A stretch of DNA of 64,000 bases from an uncultured Mucispirillum sp. (GTDB taxonomy: Bacteria; Chrysiogenota; Deferribacteres; Deferribacterales; Mucispirillaceae): NCBI GenBank assembly GCA_944324495.1, contig CALUWN010000009.1, forward strand, positions 25,662 to 89,661. Reading direction: 5' to 3'. Position numbers and translations under genes: made by a program. Position 1 is the first letter of the stretch. Each line of letters starts with the position of its first letter. Below the pieces are notes generated by a model, which searched no databases, was not told the origin of the DNA, and saw only the letters and a list, made by a program, of their open reading frames with translations. Positions 1-8,955 of the stretch are shown here, in pieces.

Positions 1-410
1 GTGATTATGCTGTTCAGATGCTTTACAGCTCAACAGTGACAGAAAACACGCCAGAAGAAACAAAATCATCTTTCAGGCTGGAATATGAAAAAGAGCTGCC
101 TGAAATCTTAGATTTTGCAGATAAACTTTTTGATACAGCATATAAAAATAAAGAAAAAGATGAAACATTGATTTCTGAATTTATTGCTAAAAACTGGACT
201 ATTGATAGAATAGGGCTGCTTGAAAGATGTATATTAAGGCTTGGTATATCTGAGCTTTTTGAAGGGGATGCACCATATTATGCTGTAATTGATGATTATG
301 TTACACTTGCAAAATCATATGGCGATGAGAAATCTGCATCCTTTGTAAATGGTATATTAGAAAATGTAAAAAATAAATTTTCATTAGAGATGAACAATGA
401 CAGTAAATAA
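1..410 (+). CDS. nusB: Transcription antitermination factor NusB, 5'-truncated by window edge
   Basis: NusB binds boxA RNA with NusE (ribosomal protein S10) to prevent premature termination in rRNA operons. The first complete codon is at position 3 and the frame is open to the window edge, reading DYAVQMLY, which matches the R-x-A-x-Q-x-LY motif of the NusB N-terminus. The true start is therefore a few codons upstream, and the ATG at 18 is internal. The C-terminal half has the typical IDRIGLLERCILRLGISEL and AVIDDYVTLAKSYGDEKSASFVNGIL features. The end overlaps the next gene by 14 bases. Confidence 0.93.
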   Translation, partial: DYAVQMLYSSTVTENTPEETKSSFRLEYEKELPEILDFADKLFDTAYKNKEKDETLISEFIAKNWTIDRIGLLERCILRLGISELFEGDAPYYAVIDDYVTLAKSYGDEKSASFVNGILENVKNKFSLEMNNDSK

Positions 411-798
411 TAACATCCTTTATATTGACTATGGTCAGGTGGATTATTCACCAGCCATTATTGACTATGATTTTTTAAACAAACGCCCTCGTGGAGGTTC
501 AAGCAGGATAGATTTCTTTTCCCATGGAATGATATCTTCTTCTTTAGACGGCATATCTTTTGATAATAAAGTATTCCTGAAAAAAGATAATATATTTTTT
601 GAAAAAGGCGTTTTTTTACTTGATTTTAGCCAGATTGTCAATAACCACCAGTTATTTATTGAAATGGTGCAGGATTTAAAATTTACTAAAATATATGTGG
701 AAAATTCAAAACATTATAATATTCTTCCAGTTGTGGAAAAACTAACAAATGTAGAAGTAATACTTATGAATTTTGGAAGTGAAGAAAGTGGAAAATAA
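397..798 (+). CDS. Hypothetical protein, 133 aa, unrecognised
   Basis: I do not recognise this family. The protein is soluble-looking, with no signal peptide or membrane helix. It has a beta-rich start (NILYIDYGQVDYSPAIIDYDF), a basic patch KRPRGGSSR near residue 30, and a C-terminal alternating alpha/beta part. It overlaps nusB by 14 bases and is overlapped by or abuts the next small gene, so it is probably translationally coupled in the same operon. The open frame, tight packing and codon use like its neighbours support a real gene; the function is unknown. Confidence 0.75.
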   Translation: MTVNNNILYIDYGQVDYSPAIIDYDFLNKRPRGGSSRIDFFSHGMISSSLDGISFDNKVFLKKDNIFFEKGVFLLDFSQIVNNHQLFIEMVQDLKFTKIYVENSKHYNILPVVEKLTNVEVILMNFGSEESGK

Positions 799-1051
799 CC
801 TTCATACAGTTAGAATAAGGTTTTCATGCAGTAAGGAAGATATAATTATAGTGAATTCTATAATAGATTCATATGGTGGTTTAGGGCTTATCCGCACGCT
901 TGATAAGGAAAAGTGTAACTGTGCTGTTTTTACAACTAACTCAATGTATGAAACCACATTAAAAGTAATGGAAGCTCTGCAACAGGAAGGGTTATCTATT
1001 CACGATATAATTGTTGATGAAACTGAATCTGTTGATGAATTTGCATTATAA
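788..1051 (+). CDS. DUF4911-like small protein
   Basis: Small protein of about 87 residues resembling the DUF4911 family: an N-terminal RIRFSCSKEDIIIVNSIIDSYG segment, a central GLIRTLDKEKCNCAVFTT beta hairpin and a C-terminal helix. The family has no established function. I prefer the GTG at 788 because GGAAG lies about 8 bases upstream; a TTG at 773 would give five more residues and overlap the preceding gene by 26 bases. It is followed 12 bases later by the YhaM-like gene. Family assignment is from memory of the motif pattern. Confidence 0.7.
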   Translation: MENNLHTVRIRFSCSKEDIIIVNSIIDSYGGLGLIRTLDKEKCNCAVFTTNSMYETTLKVMEALQQEGLSIHDIIVDETESVDEFAL

Positions 1052-1063
1052 AAGGAAGTGATT

Positions 1064-1999
1064 ATGGATTTAGGTATAAACAAGAAATATATGATATTTG
1101 GTATTGTAACAAATACCACAAAAGATAACAGACCTTTTATACGTATGACCCTTACAGATACGGAAGGGGCAAGTATGAATGCTATAATGTTTGACAGCAA
1201 CAAGCTTTCTTTTACTCCAGAACGTGGTCATGTTGTAGAAGTATCTGGAGCATTACAGCAGTATAATGGTGTAACACAGTTAAAAGTAAGCGATATGGTG
1301 CTGCTTGAAGGTGAAGATACAAACGAATTTCTCCCAAAATCTGATAAAGATGCAAAAGCTATGGAAGAAGAATTAAAAGCAGTATTACAAAAACATATTA
1401 AAAGCTCATATTTTAAAAGCCTTTGCAATGCATTTTATTCAGATAAAGATATATATAATATTTTTGTAAAAAGCCCTGCGGCAAAAAGTGTGCATCATGC
1501 TTATATTAACGGACTTTTAGAGCATACTTTATCTATGGTAAAACTTTCTGCTTTAATATGCGATTTTTACGGTAAAGATGTATGCAATAAAGAACTTACC
1601 GTTATGGGTGCACTTTTTCATGATATCGGTAAAACTCAGGAAATAGATTTAGATAATTCTTTTGAATATACAGATGAGGGCAAACTTTTAGGCCATTTAA
1701 TCATGGGTATGAATATTGTAGATAAATATATTGCTTCAATACCTGATTTTCCTAAAAAAGCAAGGGATTTACTACTTCATTTAATAGCAAGCCACCATGG
1801 GTTATTAGAGTATGGTTCGCCAAAACGCCCTAAAACTAAGGAAGCATTTATTTTACATTATGTAGATAATATTGATGCAAAAATCAATGCATTTAATAAC
1901 GCATTTGAAAAAGAAAATGTGGTAGAAGGTGGCTGGAGCCAGTATGATAGAATACTAGAACGCCAGTTTTATAACCATGGACTTATGCCTGAGGAATAA
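1064..1999 (+). CDS. yhaM: YhaM-type 3'-5' exoribonuclease (OB-fold plus HD domain)
   Basis: An N-terminal OB-fold (about residues 1-90, with FIRMTLTDTEGASMNAIMF) would bind single-stranded nucleic acid. The HD phosphohydrolase domain has GLLEHTLSM, the HD pair in GALFHDIGKTQEI, LHLIASHHG and the late Asp in HYVDNIDAK, the metal-ligand series of the YhaM family of 3'-5' exonucleases. At 311 aa it is the usual family length. The ATG at 1064 is preferred over GTG 1058 because AAGGAAG is then correctly spaced. The stop directly abuts the ATG of the next gene. Confidence 0.88.
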   Translation: MDLGINKKYMIFGIVTNTTKDNRPFIRMTLTDTEGASMNAIMFDSNKLSFTPERGHVVEVSGALQQYNGVTQLKVSDMVLLEGEDTNEFLPKSDKDAKAMEEELKAVLQKHIKSSYFKSLCNAFYSDKDIYNIFVKSPAAKSVHHAYINGLLEHTLSMVKLSALICDFYGKDVCNKELTVMGALFHDIGKTQEIDLDNSFEYTDEGKLLGHLIMGMNIVDKYIASIPDFPKKARDLLLHLIASHHGLLEYGSPKRPKTKEAFILHYVDNIDAKINAFNNAFEKENVVEGGWSQYDRILERQFYNHGLMPEE

Positions 2000-2773
2000 A
2001 TGAAGTTTTTATTTATTGGGGATATTGTAGGCAGAAGCGGAAGAAAAGCTGTTAGATGCCACCTTGAAAATAATAAGTATGATTTTGTTGTGGCAAATGT
2101 GGAAAATTCAGCTGCTGGTTTTGGTATTACAGAAAGAGTATATAATGACTTGAAAAGTATGGGAATAAATGCTATGACAGCAGGTAACCATACTTGGGAT
2201 AGAAAAGAAACAGCAGAATTAATAGAGAGTTGGGATGAATTTATACGCCCTGCAAATATAAGCAGTAAAGCAGCAGGCAAAGGCTTTAATATATTTGAAG
2301 TAAATGGTAAAAAAATATGTGTTATAAACCTTTTAGGCAGAGTATTTATGAATATGAGTAACTGCCCCTTTGAAAGTTTTGATACTATATATGAAAGTAT
2401 TGATAAAGACTGCTTTATAATAGTTGATTTTCATGGGGAAGCAACCAGTGAAAAGATTGCTTTTGGAAACTATGCTTCAAATAAGGCTAATGTGGTAACT
2501 GGAACTCATACCCATGTGCAGACAAACGATTTAAGGCTTATTGGTAATACACTTTATTTAACAGATGCTGGAATGTGTGGAGCAATTGATAGCATATTAG
2601 GTATGGAAAAAGAAAGTATTATTGAAAAATTTGTAACCAATATGCCACACAGGTTTAAAGCGGAAACAAAAGGAAGTGTTTTGTTTAATGGTTTTTCCTT
2701 TACAATAGATGATGATAATATTATAAGGGAATATAAATTAATAAACGAAACCTTTGAAAGTATAGAATCTTAA
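2000..2773 (+). CDS. ymdB: YmdB-family metallophosphoesterase (TIGR00282)
   Basis: Calcineurin-like phosphoesterase of the YmdB type, known in Bacillus and Deinococcus as a 2',3'-cyclic nucleotide phosphodiesterase. Metal ligands are visible in order: FIGDIVGRSGR, ANVENSAAGFGIT, TAGNHTWDR, DFHGEATSEK and GTHTHVQTND. Length 257 aa is typical. It starts on the base after the yhaM stop, so the two are probably co-translated; pairing with a ribonuclease fits RNA metabolism, although that link is inference. Confidence 0.9.
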   Translation: MKFLFIGDIVGRSGRKAVRCHLENNKYDFVVANVENSAAGFGITERVYNDLKSMGINAMTAGNHTWDRKETAELIESWDEFIRPANISSKAAGKGFNIFEVNGKKICVINLLGRVFMNMSNCPFESFDTIYESIDKDCFIIVDFHGEATSEKIAFGNYASNKANVVTGTHTHVQTNDLRLIGNTLYLTDAGMCGAIDSILGMEKESIIEKFVTNMPHRFKAETKGSVLFNGFSFTIDDDNIIREYKLINETFESIES

Positions 2774-2791
2774 TTTATTAATGAGGATTAT

Positions 2792-3223
2792 ATGAAAATT
2801 GCAGTAGTATCAGACCATGCAGGCTTTGAATTAAAAGAGAGTATTAAAGAATATTTAGAAAGCTTAAGCCATGAAGTAATAGACTGTGGCACTTTCTCTA
2901 AAGATTCTGTAGATTACCCTGATTTTGCAGATGTGGCAGCAAAAAAAATACTTGATGGCAATGCAGAACGTGGTGTATTTATATGCGGTACTGGTATCGG
3001 TATCTCTATTGCAGCAAACAGGCATAAAGGTATTAGGGCCGCTCTTTGTACTGATATTTATAGTGCTAGATTAAGCCGCCAGCATAATAATGCAAATGTG
3101 CTTGCTATGGGAGCAAATATTGTGGCACTGCCACTTGCAAAAGAGATGATAAATGTTTGGCTTTCAGAAAGTTTTGAAGGCGGCAGACACGAACGCAGAG
3201 TTTGTAAATTAGATTTAGATTAA
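2792..3223 (+). CDS. rpiB: Ribose-5-phosphate isomerase B
   Basis: Interconverts ribose 5-phosphate and ribulose 5-phosphate in the non-oxidative pentose phosphate pathway. It begins with the family signature SDHAGFELK, has the anion-hole loop GTGIGISIAANR, the active-site region with ICGTG, and the C-terminal GGRHERRV. Length 143 aa is normal for the RpiB/LacAB family. GAGG lies upstream of the ATG. It sits 18 bases after ymdB and 32 bases before glyA, in the same operon. Confidence 0.95.
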   Translation: MKIAVVSDHAGFELKESIKEYLESLSHEVIDCGTFSKDSVDYPDFADVAAKKILDGNAERGVFICGTGIGISIAANRHKGIRAALCTDIYSARLSRQHNNANVLAMGANIVALPLAKEMINVWLSESFEGGRHERRVCKLDLD

Positions 3224-3255
3224 TACAATTTTAACTTTAAGGAGTTTAAAAAAAT

Positions 3256-4512
3256 ATGAGCCTTTACGAAAATGTAAAAAAATTTGACCCAGAAATTTAT
3301 GATGCCCTTATGAAAGAGGCAAACCGTCAGGAAGAACACATTGAGCTTATTGCCAGTGAAAACTTTGTAAGCCTTCCTGTATTAGAAGCTGTTGGTTCTA
3401 TCTTAACTAACAAATATGCAGAAGGTTATCCTTCTAAACGCTACTATGGTGGCTGTGAATTTGTTGATATTGCAGAACAGCTTGCAATTGACAGGGCAAA
3501 AGAATTATTTGGTGCAGAATATGTTAACGTTCAGCCACACTCTGGCAGCCAGGCAAACTTTGGTGCTTATTTTTCAGTATTACAAAGTGGTGATACTATT
3601 TTAGGTATGAACTTATCTCACGGTGGCCACTTAACTCACGGCAGCCCAGTAAACTTTTCTGGTAAATTTTTCAATGTAATCCCTTATGGTGTTACAAAAG
3701 ATACAGAAACAATAGATTATGATGAAGTTGAAAAATTAGCAGTTGAAAATAAACCAAAATTAATCATAGCAGGTGCCAGTGCATACCCTAGAGCTATTGA
3801 TTTTGCTCAGTTTAGAAAAATTGCTGATAAAGTAGGTGCAATATTAATGGTGGATATGGCTCATATTGCAGGGCTTGTAGCAGCAGGCGTTCACCAAAAC
3901 CCAGTTCCTTATGCTGATATTGTTACAACTACAACTCATAAAACTTTAAGAGGCCCAAGAGGCGGTATGATACTTGCAAAAGCTCAGTATGAAAAAGCTA
4001 TTAACTCTCAAGTTTTCCCGGGTATGCAGGGCGGACCATTAATGCATGTTATTGCTGGTAAAGCTGTTGCATTAAAAGAAGCTATGAGCGATGAATTTAA
4101 AGCATATCAATCTCAAATTGTAAAAAATGCAAAACAGTTATCTGATACTATTAAAAATAGAGGCTTTAGAATTGTATCAGGCGGTACAGATAACCACCTT
4201 GTATTAATAGATGTGCAATCTAAAGGCTTAACTGGTAAAGACTGCCAGCTTGCATTAGATAAAGCAAATATCACAACAAACAAAAACACTATTCCATTTG
4301 AAACATTATCTCCATTTGTTACAAGCGGTATCCGTATCGGTGCACCTGCTGTTACAACAAGAGGTATGAAAGAAAAAGAAATGGAAATAATCGGTAATTA
4401 TATTGCTGATGTTTTTGAAAACATTAATGATGATAATAAAATTGCAGAAATAAAAGGTAAAGTAAAAGAGCTTTGTGCTGCTTTCCCTTTATATAAAGGC
4501 AGGTTATATTAA
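3256..4512 (+). CDS. glyA: Serine hydroxymethyltransferase
   Basis: PLP enzyme converting serine and tetrahydrofolate to glycine and 5,10-methylene-THF, the main source of one-carbon units. Visible signatures are [38 protein letters not shown], the PLP-lysine motif [14 protein letters not shown] and [15 protein letters not shown]. Length 418 aa is typical. AAGGAG precedes the ATG. The dCMP deaminase gene starts two bases after its stop; both serve folate-linked nucleotide supply (methylene-THF and dUMP for thymidylate). Confidence 0.97.
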   Translation: MSLYENVKKFDPEIYDALMKEANRQEEHIELIASENFVSLPVLEAVGSILTNKYAEGYPSKRYYGGCEFVDIAEQLAIDRAKELFGAEYVNVQPHSGSQANFGAYFSVLQSGDTILGMNLSHGGHLTHGSPVNFSGKFFNVIPYGVTKDTETIDYDEVEKLAVENKPKLIIAGASAYPRAIDFAQFRKIADKVGAILMVDMAHIAGLVAAGVHQNPVPYADIVTTTTHKTLRGPRGGMILAKAQYEKAINSQVFPGMQGGPLMHVIAGKAVALKEAMSDEFKAYQSQIVKNAKQLSDTIKNRGFRIVSGGTDNHLVLIDVQSKGLTGKDCQLALDKANITTNKNTIPFETLSPFVTSGIRIGAPAVTTRGMKEKEMEIIGNYIADVFENINDDNKIAEIKGKVKELCAAFPLYKGRLY

Positions 4513-4513
4513 T

Positions 4514-4966
4514 ATGAAAAGACCCAGCTGGGATGAATATTTTATGGAGATGACAAAACTGACGGCAAAACGTTCTACCTGTCTTCGCCGTCAAGTTGGG
4601 GCTGTACTTGTAAAAGATACTAGAGTTATTGCAACAGGTTATAATGGTGCACCAAGCGGTGTAACCCATTGTGAAGTTACAGGCTGCCTTAGGCAAAAAC
4701 TAAACGTTCCAAGTGGGGAGCGTCACGAGCTTTGCCGTGGGCTTCATGGTGAGCAAAACGCTATTATACAGGCAGCACTCCATGGGGTTTCTACAGAGGG
4801 GGCTACAATTTACTGCACAACTAAACCTTGCTCAATTTGTACTAAGATGATTATTAATGCAAAAATATCAAGAATAGTGTATGAAGAACATTATGATGAT
4901 GCTTTAGCAGATGAATTATTAAAAGATACAGATATTAGAGTACTGAAGTTTAAGAAAGAAAATTAA
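4514..4966 (+). CDS. comEB: dCMP deaminase (ComEB family)
   Basis: Deaminates dCMP to dUMP for thymidylate synthesis. The zinc motifs HGEQNAI (HxE with the proton-shuttling Glu) and PCSICTKM (PCxxC) are intact, and the N-terminus [21 protein letters not shown] is typical of the family. An in-frame extension into the end of glyA exists, but the ATG at 4514 matches family starts and gives 150 aa. The stop overlaps the rnfC start by one base (TAATG). Confidence 0.93.
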   Translation: MKRPSWDEYFMEMTKLTAKRSTCLRRQVGAVLVKDTRVIATGYNGAPSGVTHCEVTGCLRQKLNVPSGERHELCRGLHGEQNAIIQAALHGVSTEGATIYCTTKPCSICTKMIINAKISRIVYEEHYDDALADELLKDTDIRVLKFKKEN

Positions 4967-6264
4967 TGTTAGGTCAGTTTCATTTAAAAGGTGGCATACA
5001 TCCTGCTGGTAATAAAATAGCTGATGTATCTGCTGTTAAGGAATTTCAAATATTAGAAGGGGATGATTTTTTCATCCCCTTTATTCAGCATATAGGTGCA
5101 CCTGCTGTACCTGTTATTAATATTGGTGACTACGTAGAAAAAGGCTCTCTTATTGCAGAATGTGGCAAAGGGCTTTCCACAAATATTCACAGCCCAGTTT
5201 CTGGGGTTATTAAAGATATTTCAACAGTATTTCACCCTGCTATCGGGCATATTCAAGGCTGTATTATTAGTGCAGATGGTAAAAATGATGATTTTAAGAA
5301 AATAGAAGGTGGTTCAAACTTAGCAGAAGTTGCTTTAAAAGCAGGTATTGTAGGGCTTGGGGGAGCAGGGTTTCCAACCCATATAAAATTAAGCCCAAAT
5401 AAGCCTGTGGATACTGTTATTATTAACGGTGCAGAATGTGAACCATATTTAATGTGCGACCATGCTTTAATGCGTGAAAAAGGCGAAAATATACTTCAAG
5501 GAGCAGTAATGATAAAAGAACAGGTAAAAGCTTCTGCCTGTATTATTGCTGTAGAAAATAACAAAAAAGATTGTATTGCCTTGTTAAAACAAAAAGCAAA
5601 AAATTATAATATAGATATTATAGGGCTGCCTGTAAAATACCCTCAAGGGGGCGAAAAGCAGCTTATTTATTCAATACTTGGAAGAGTTGTGCCTTCAGGC
5701 AGGCTGCCTGCTGATATTGGAGTATTAATCCAAAATGTAGCAACTACAAATGCCTTATATGAAGCAGCTATTTATTCAAAGCCACTTTATGAAAGAGTTG
5801 TTACAATTTCTGGTGATGTGGAACATCCTTCCAATTACCGTATGCCAATAGGTGTACCTGCGGAAAGATTTTTAGAGCGTTCAAGCAATAAATATACAAA
5901 AGGATATAAAGTGGTTTTTGGTGGCCCTATGACTGGCTCATCTGTGGCTTCACTTCAAATTCCACTTATTAAAACAACTGGTGGAGTTCTGCTTCTTAAA
6001 AAAATCAAAAAACAGGAAGTGCTTCCTTGTATAAGGTGCGGTAAATGCAGTCAGGTATGTGTTATGGGGCTTGTGCCGCGAGAGCTAGAGCAAAACTTTT
6101 TAGTAAATGATACTTTAAAAAATATAGATGAAAAAATTATGAGCTGTATAGAATGTGGCTGCTGCTCATATATATGCCCTTCAAGGCGTCTTTTAGCAGA
6201 AACTATAAAAGCAGGTAAAAAGCGGGCATCCATATATTTATCTGCTAAAAAGGATAGTAAGTAA
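4966..6264 (+). CDS. rnfC: Rnf complex subunit RnfC
   Basis: Peripheral NADH-binding subunit of the Rnf ferredoxin:NAD+ oxidoreductase, an ion-pumping membrane complex. It starts with the RnfC N-terminal KGGIHPAGNK motif, has the nucleotide/FMN-binding region VGLGGAGFPTHIKL, a soluble-ligand-binding stretch, and two 4Fe-4S motifs near the C-terminus (CIRCGKCSQVC and CIECGCCSYICP). At 432 aa it is the short clostridial form without the long repeat tail of E. coli RsxC. First gene of a complete rnfCDGEAB set. Confidence 0.95.
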   Translation: MLGQFHLKGGIHPAGNKIADVSAVKEFQILEGDDFFIPFIQHIGAPAVPVINIGDYVEKGSLIAECGKGLSTNIHSPVSGVIKDISTVFHPAIGHIQGCIISADGKNDDFKKIEGGSNLAEVALKAGIVGLGGAGFPTHIKLSPNKPVDTVIINGAECEPYLMCDHALMREKGENILQGAVMIKEQVKASACIIAVENNKKDCIALLKQKAKNYNIDIIGLPVKYPQGGEKQLIYSILGRVVPSGRLPADIGVLIQNVATTNALYEAAIYSKPLYERVVTISGDVEHPSNYRMPIGVPAERFLERSSNKYTKGYKVVFGGPMTGSSVASLQIPLIKTTGGVLLLKKIKKQEVLPCIRCGKCSQVCVMGLVPRELEQNFLVNDTLKNIDEKIMSCIECGCCSYICPSRRLLAETIKAGKKRASIYLSAKKDSK

Positions 6265-6265
6265 T

Positions 6266-7246
6266 ATGAAAGAATTGATGAATGTTACATTTGCACCCCA
6301 TGTACGAAGCAATATGACCACATCTAACATAATGCTTTATGTTATTATTGCACTATTGCCTGCTGCCTCACTTTCCATTATTAATTATGGGCTTTATGCT
6401 TTTACTTTATATGGTGTATGTATATTATCAGCTGTAATATTTGAGCATATATTTTGTAAGATACAAGGTAAAAAAAGCAGTATTACAGATTTAAGTTCTG
6501 TTGTTACTGGCATACTTTTCACAATGACTTTACCACCAACACTTCCCATATGGACAGCAGTTGTAGGTGTATTTTTTGCAATAGTTGTAGGTAAAATGGT
6601 GTTTGGTGGCATAGGGCAGAACCCTTTTAACCCAGCATTAACAGGAAGAATGATACTGCTTATTTCTTTTCCTGCACTTATGACATCTTTTAAAAGCCCA
6701 GTCTATACTACTATTGATGCTTTAAGTGGAGCAACTATTTTAGGAAACGTTAAGACAGATTTATCAACTTACGGATATTTCAGCCATTATCCAATAAATA
6801 TTAATTATCTTATTTTTACATCAGGGGGCAGCCTTGGTGAAATATCGCCTATTGCATTAATAATAGGTGGTTTATTTTTACTATACAAGCAAATTATATC
6901 ATGGCATATACCAGTTGCTTTTATTGGTACTGTATTTATTTTTACTTTTATATTAAATCAGGTTGATGATAATATAACAATTTCAGCATATCATCATGTA
7001 TTAAGTGGCGGGCTTTTGTTAGGAGCATTTTTTATGGCAACAGATTATTCTACAAGCCCTATGTTTAATACTGGTAAAATACTTTTTGGTATAGGCTGTG
7101 GGTTTTTAACTGTTGCCATAAGGGTTTATGGAGGATACCCAGAAGGAGTGGGGTTTGCCATATTAATTATGAATGCCTTTGTGCCAATGTTTGATAAATT
7201 TTTTAGACCAAATGTTTTTGGAGACAGAGATGAAAAGTTATTTTAA
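6266..7246 (+). CDS. rnfD: Rnf complex subunit RnfD
   Basis: Polytopic membrane subunit with covalently bound FMN. The FMN-attachment motif SGATIL (Thr) follows the TTIDAL segment, and GQNPFNPALTGR is the conserved RnfD/NqrB loop. The protein is hydrophobic throughout, with about ten predicted helices. The start lies one base after the rnfC stop, and the 3' end overlaps rnfG by 17 bases, so translation is coupled. Confidence 0.95.
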   Translation: MKELMNVTFAPHVRSNMTTSNIMLYVIIALLPAASLSIINYGLYAFTLYGVCILSAVIFEHIFCKIQGKKSSITDLSSVVTGILFTMTLPPTLPIWTAVVGVFFAIVVGKMVFGGIGQNPFNPALTGRMILLISFPALMTSFKSPVYTTIDALSGATILGNVKTDLSTYGYFSHYPININYLIFTSGGSLGEISPIALIIGGLFLLYKQIISWHIPVAFIGTVFIFTFILNQVDDNITISAYHHVLSGGLLLGAFFMATDYSTSPMFNTGKILFGIGCGFLTVAIRVYGGYPEGVGFAILIMNAFVPMFDKFFRPNVFGDRDEKLF

Positions 7247-7781
7247 ATCTGTTTTAACAATTACAATTATAACTATTACAGCAGGGGTAATGCTTGCATT
7301 ATCTCATAACGCTACAAAAGATAAAATAGCCTATCAGGAAAGGCAGGAAGTATTAAATGCTTTAAAATCTGTGCTTCCTCTGCATAATAACGAGCCAGAT
7401 AAAGATATTATCTTAAAAGACGGATTGAAAGTTTTTGTAGCTAAAAAAGATGGTGAAGTAACAGGTTATGCTGTAAATGTAATAGAAACATCTGGTTATG
7501 GTGGTGCAATATCTGTATTAACAGGAGTAGATAGGAAAGGGTTAATTACAGGGGTTGCTATAATTTATCATTCAGAAACTCCGGGGCTTGGTGATAAAAT
7601 AGAAGATAAAGAATTTTTACAGTCATTTGAGGGCTTAAAAATAAATGATAGAATAGCAGTGAAAAAAGACGGTGGAAGCATAGAGCAGTTCAGCGGAGCA
7701 ACAATCAGCCCAAGAGCTGTTGCAAAAGCAGTAAATAACAGCTTAAAAGTAATAAATGAAGCAGCAGGATTTTCGAAATGA
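7230..7781 (+). CDS. rnfG: Rnf complex subunit RnfG
   Basis: Single N-terminal membrane anchor (SVLTITIITITAGVMLALS) followed by an extracytoplasmic FMN-binding domain. The FMN-attachment motif is SGATISPRAV, with the upstream ETPGLGDK loop typical of RnfG/NqrC. The ATG at 7230 inside the end of rnfD gives the expected 183-residue protein beginning MKSYFKS; longer in-frame starts would lie deep inside rnfD. Overlaps rnfE by four bases (ATGA). Confidence 0.94.
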   Translation: MKSYFKSVLTITIITITAGVMLALSHNATKDKIAYQERQEVLNALKSVLPLHNNEPDKDIILKDGLKVFVAKKDGEVTGYAVNVIETSGYGGAISVLTGVDRKGLITGVAIIYHSETPGLGDKIEDKEFLQSFEGLKINDRIAVKKDGGSIEQFSGATISPRAVAKAVNNSLKVINEAAGFSK

Positions 7782-8377
7782 TTAAAAATATTATAATGAA
7801 TGGATTATATAATAATAATGCAATTTTTAAACAGATGCTTGGTTTATGCCCAACATTAGCAGTTACTACCAGTGCCCTAAACGCTGTTGGTATGGGGCTT
7901 GCCACTACTGCTGTGCTTACAGGTTCTAATTTTGTAATATCAATAGTTGCAAAATATATTCCTAAAAATGTGCGTATTCCTTCATATATTGTAATAATAG
8001 CCTGCTTTGTAACTATTATAGACCAGCTTATGAAAGCTAATATGTACTCTTTACATAAAGTATTAGGTATTTTTATACCATTAATAGTTGTAAACTGTAT
8101 TGTATTAGGCAGAGCAGAGGCCTTTGCTTCAAAAAACAAACCTCTTTATTCTATAATTGACGGAATAAGTGTAGGCTTAGGGTTTACATTAGCACTGTTT
8201 ATTTTAGGAAGTATAAGAGAGATAATAGGTGCAGGTACATTTTTTAATATGCCTGTAATGTTATCATCATATAATCCATTATTAATAGCAATACTGCCAC
8301 CGGGTGCGTTTTTATTTTTAGGGTTTATTTTTGCAGGAAAACAGTTTTTAGATGATAAAATACAAGGTGAAAAATAA
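7778..8377 (+). CDS. rnfE: Rnf complex subunit RnfE
   Basis: Integral membrane subunit of the RnfE/NqrD family with about six helices. It carries the LGLCPTLAVTTSALNAVGMG segment with the Cys-Pro that helps form the membrane iron-sulfur site shared with RnfA, and NCIVLGRAEAFA. Start overlaps the rnfG stop (ATGA) and the stop overlaps rnfA (TAATG). Length 199 aa is normal. Confidence 0.95.
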   Translation: MIKNIIMNGLYNNNAIFKQMLGLCPTLAVTTSALNAVGMGLATTAVLTGSNFVISIVAKYIPKNVRIPSYIVIIACFVTIIDQLMKANMYSLHKVLGIFIPLIVVNCIVLGRAEAFASKNKPLYSIIDGISVGLGFTLALFILGSIREIIGAGTFFNMPVMLSSYNPLLIAILPPGAFLFLGFIFAGKQFLDDKIQGEK

Positions 8378-8955
8378 TGGAACATTTTTTACTGCTTTTT
8401 TTAGGTGCAGCATTAGTTAATAATATAGTTCTTAGCAGGTTTTTAGGGATATGCCCGTTTATGGGAGTATCTAAAAGTTCTGAAACTGCTGTGGGTATGA
8501 GTTTATCTGTTGCATTTGTTATGACAATTTCATCTACTGTATCATTTATAATAGATAAGTATGTTTTAATACCTTTAGGGCTTGAAAACTTACGCACAAT
8601 AGTTTTTATTTTAATTATAGCAGCATTGGTGCAGTTTGTGGAAATGGTAATAGAAAAGACTTTGCCGCAGCTTTATGCTGGGCTTGGAATTTACCTGCCA
8701 CTTATTACTACAAACTGTGCAGTTTTAGGGGTTGCTTTATTAAATGTACAGTATGAATATACATTTTTAGAGATGATAGTTTTCAGCTTTGGCACAGCAG
8801 CAGGCTTTGGGCTTGCTCTTGTATTATTTTCATTATTACGGGAAAGAATAGAACATTCCACAGTACCAAAATATTTTAAAGGTATGCCTATAGTTTTTAT
8901 TACAGCAGGTATATTATCACTTGCGTTTATGGGTTTTTCAGGAATGGTGAAATAG
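8377..8955 (+). CDS. rnfA: Rnf complex subunit RnfA
   Basis: Membrane partner of RnfE in the RnfA/NqrE family. Conserved features are NNIVLSRFLGICPFMGVS and TTNCAVLGVALLN, each carrying one of the cysteines of the intramembrane Fe-S centre. 192 aa, six predicted helices. Starts inside the rnfE stop and abuts rnfB directly. Confidence 0.95.
   Translation: MEHFLLLFLGAALVNNIVLSRFLGICPFMGVSKSSETAVGMSLSVAFVMTISSTVSFIIDKYVLIPLGLENLRTIVFILIIAALVQFVEMVIEKTLPQLYAGLGIYLPLITTNCAVLGVALLNVQYEYTFLEMIVFSFGTAAGFGLALVLFSLLRERIEHSTVPKYFKGMPIVFITAGILSLAFMGFSGMVK

Noticed and set aside
4475..4513. Extended start of the dCMP deaminase gene inside glyA
   Set aside because: The extra 13 residues do not fit the family; ATG 4514 gives the normal N-terminus.
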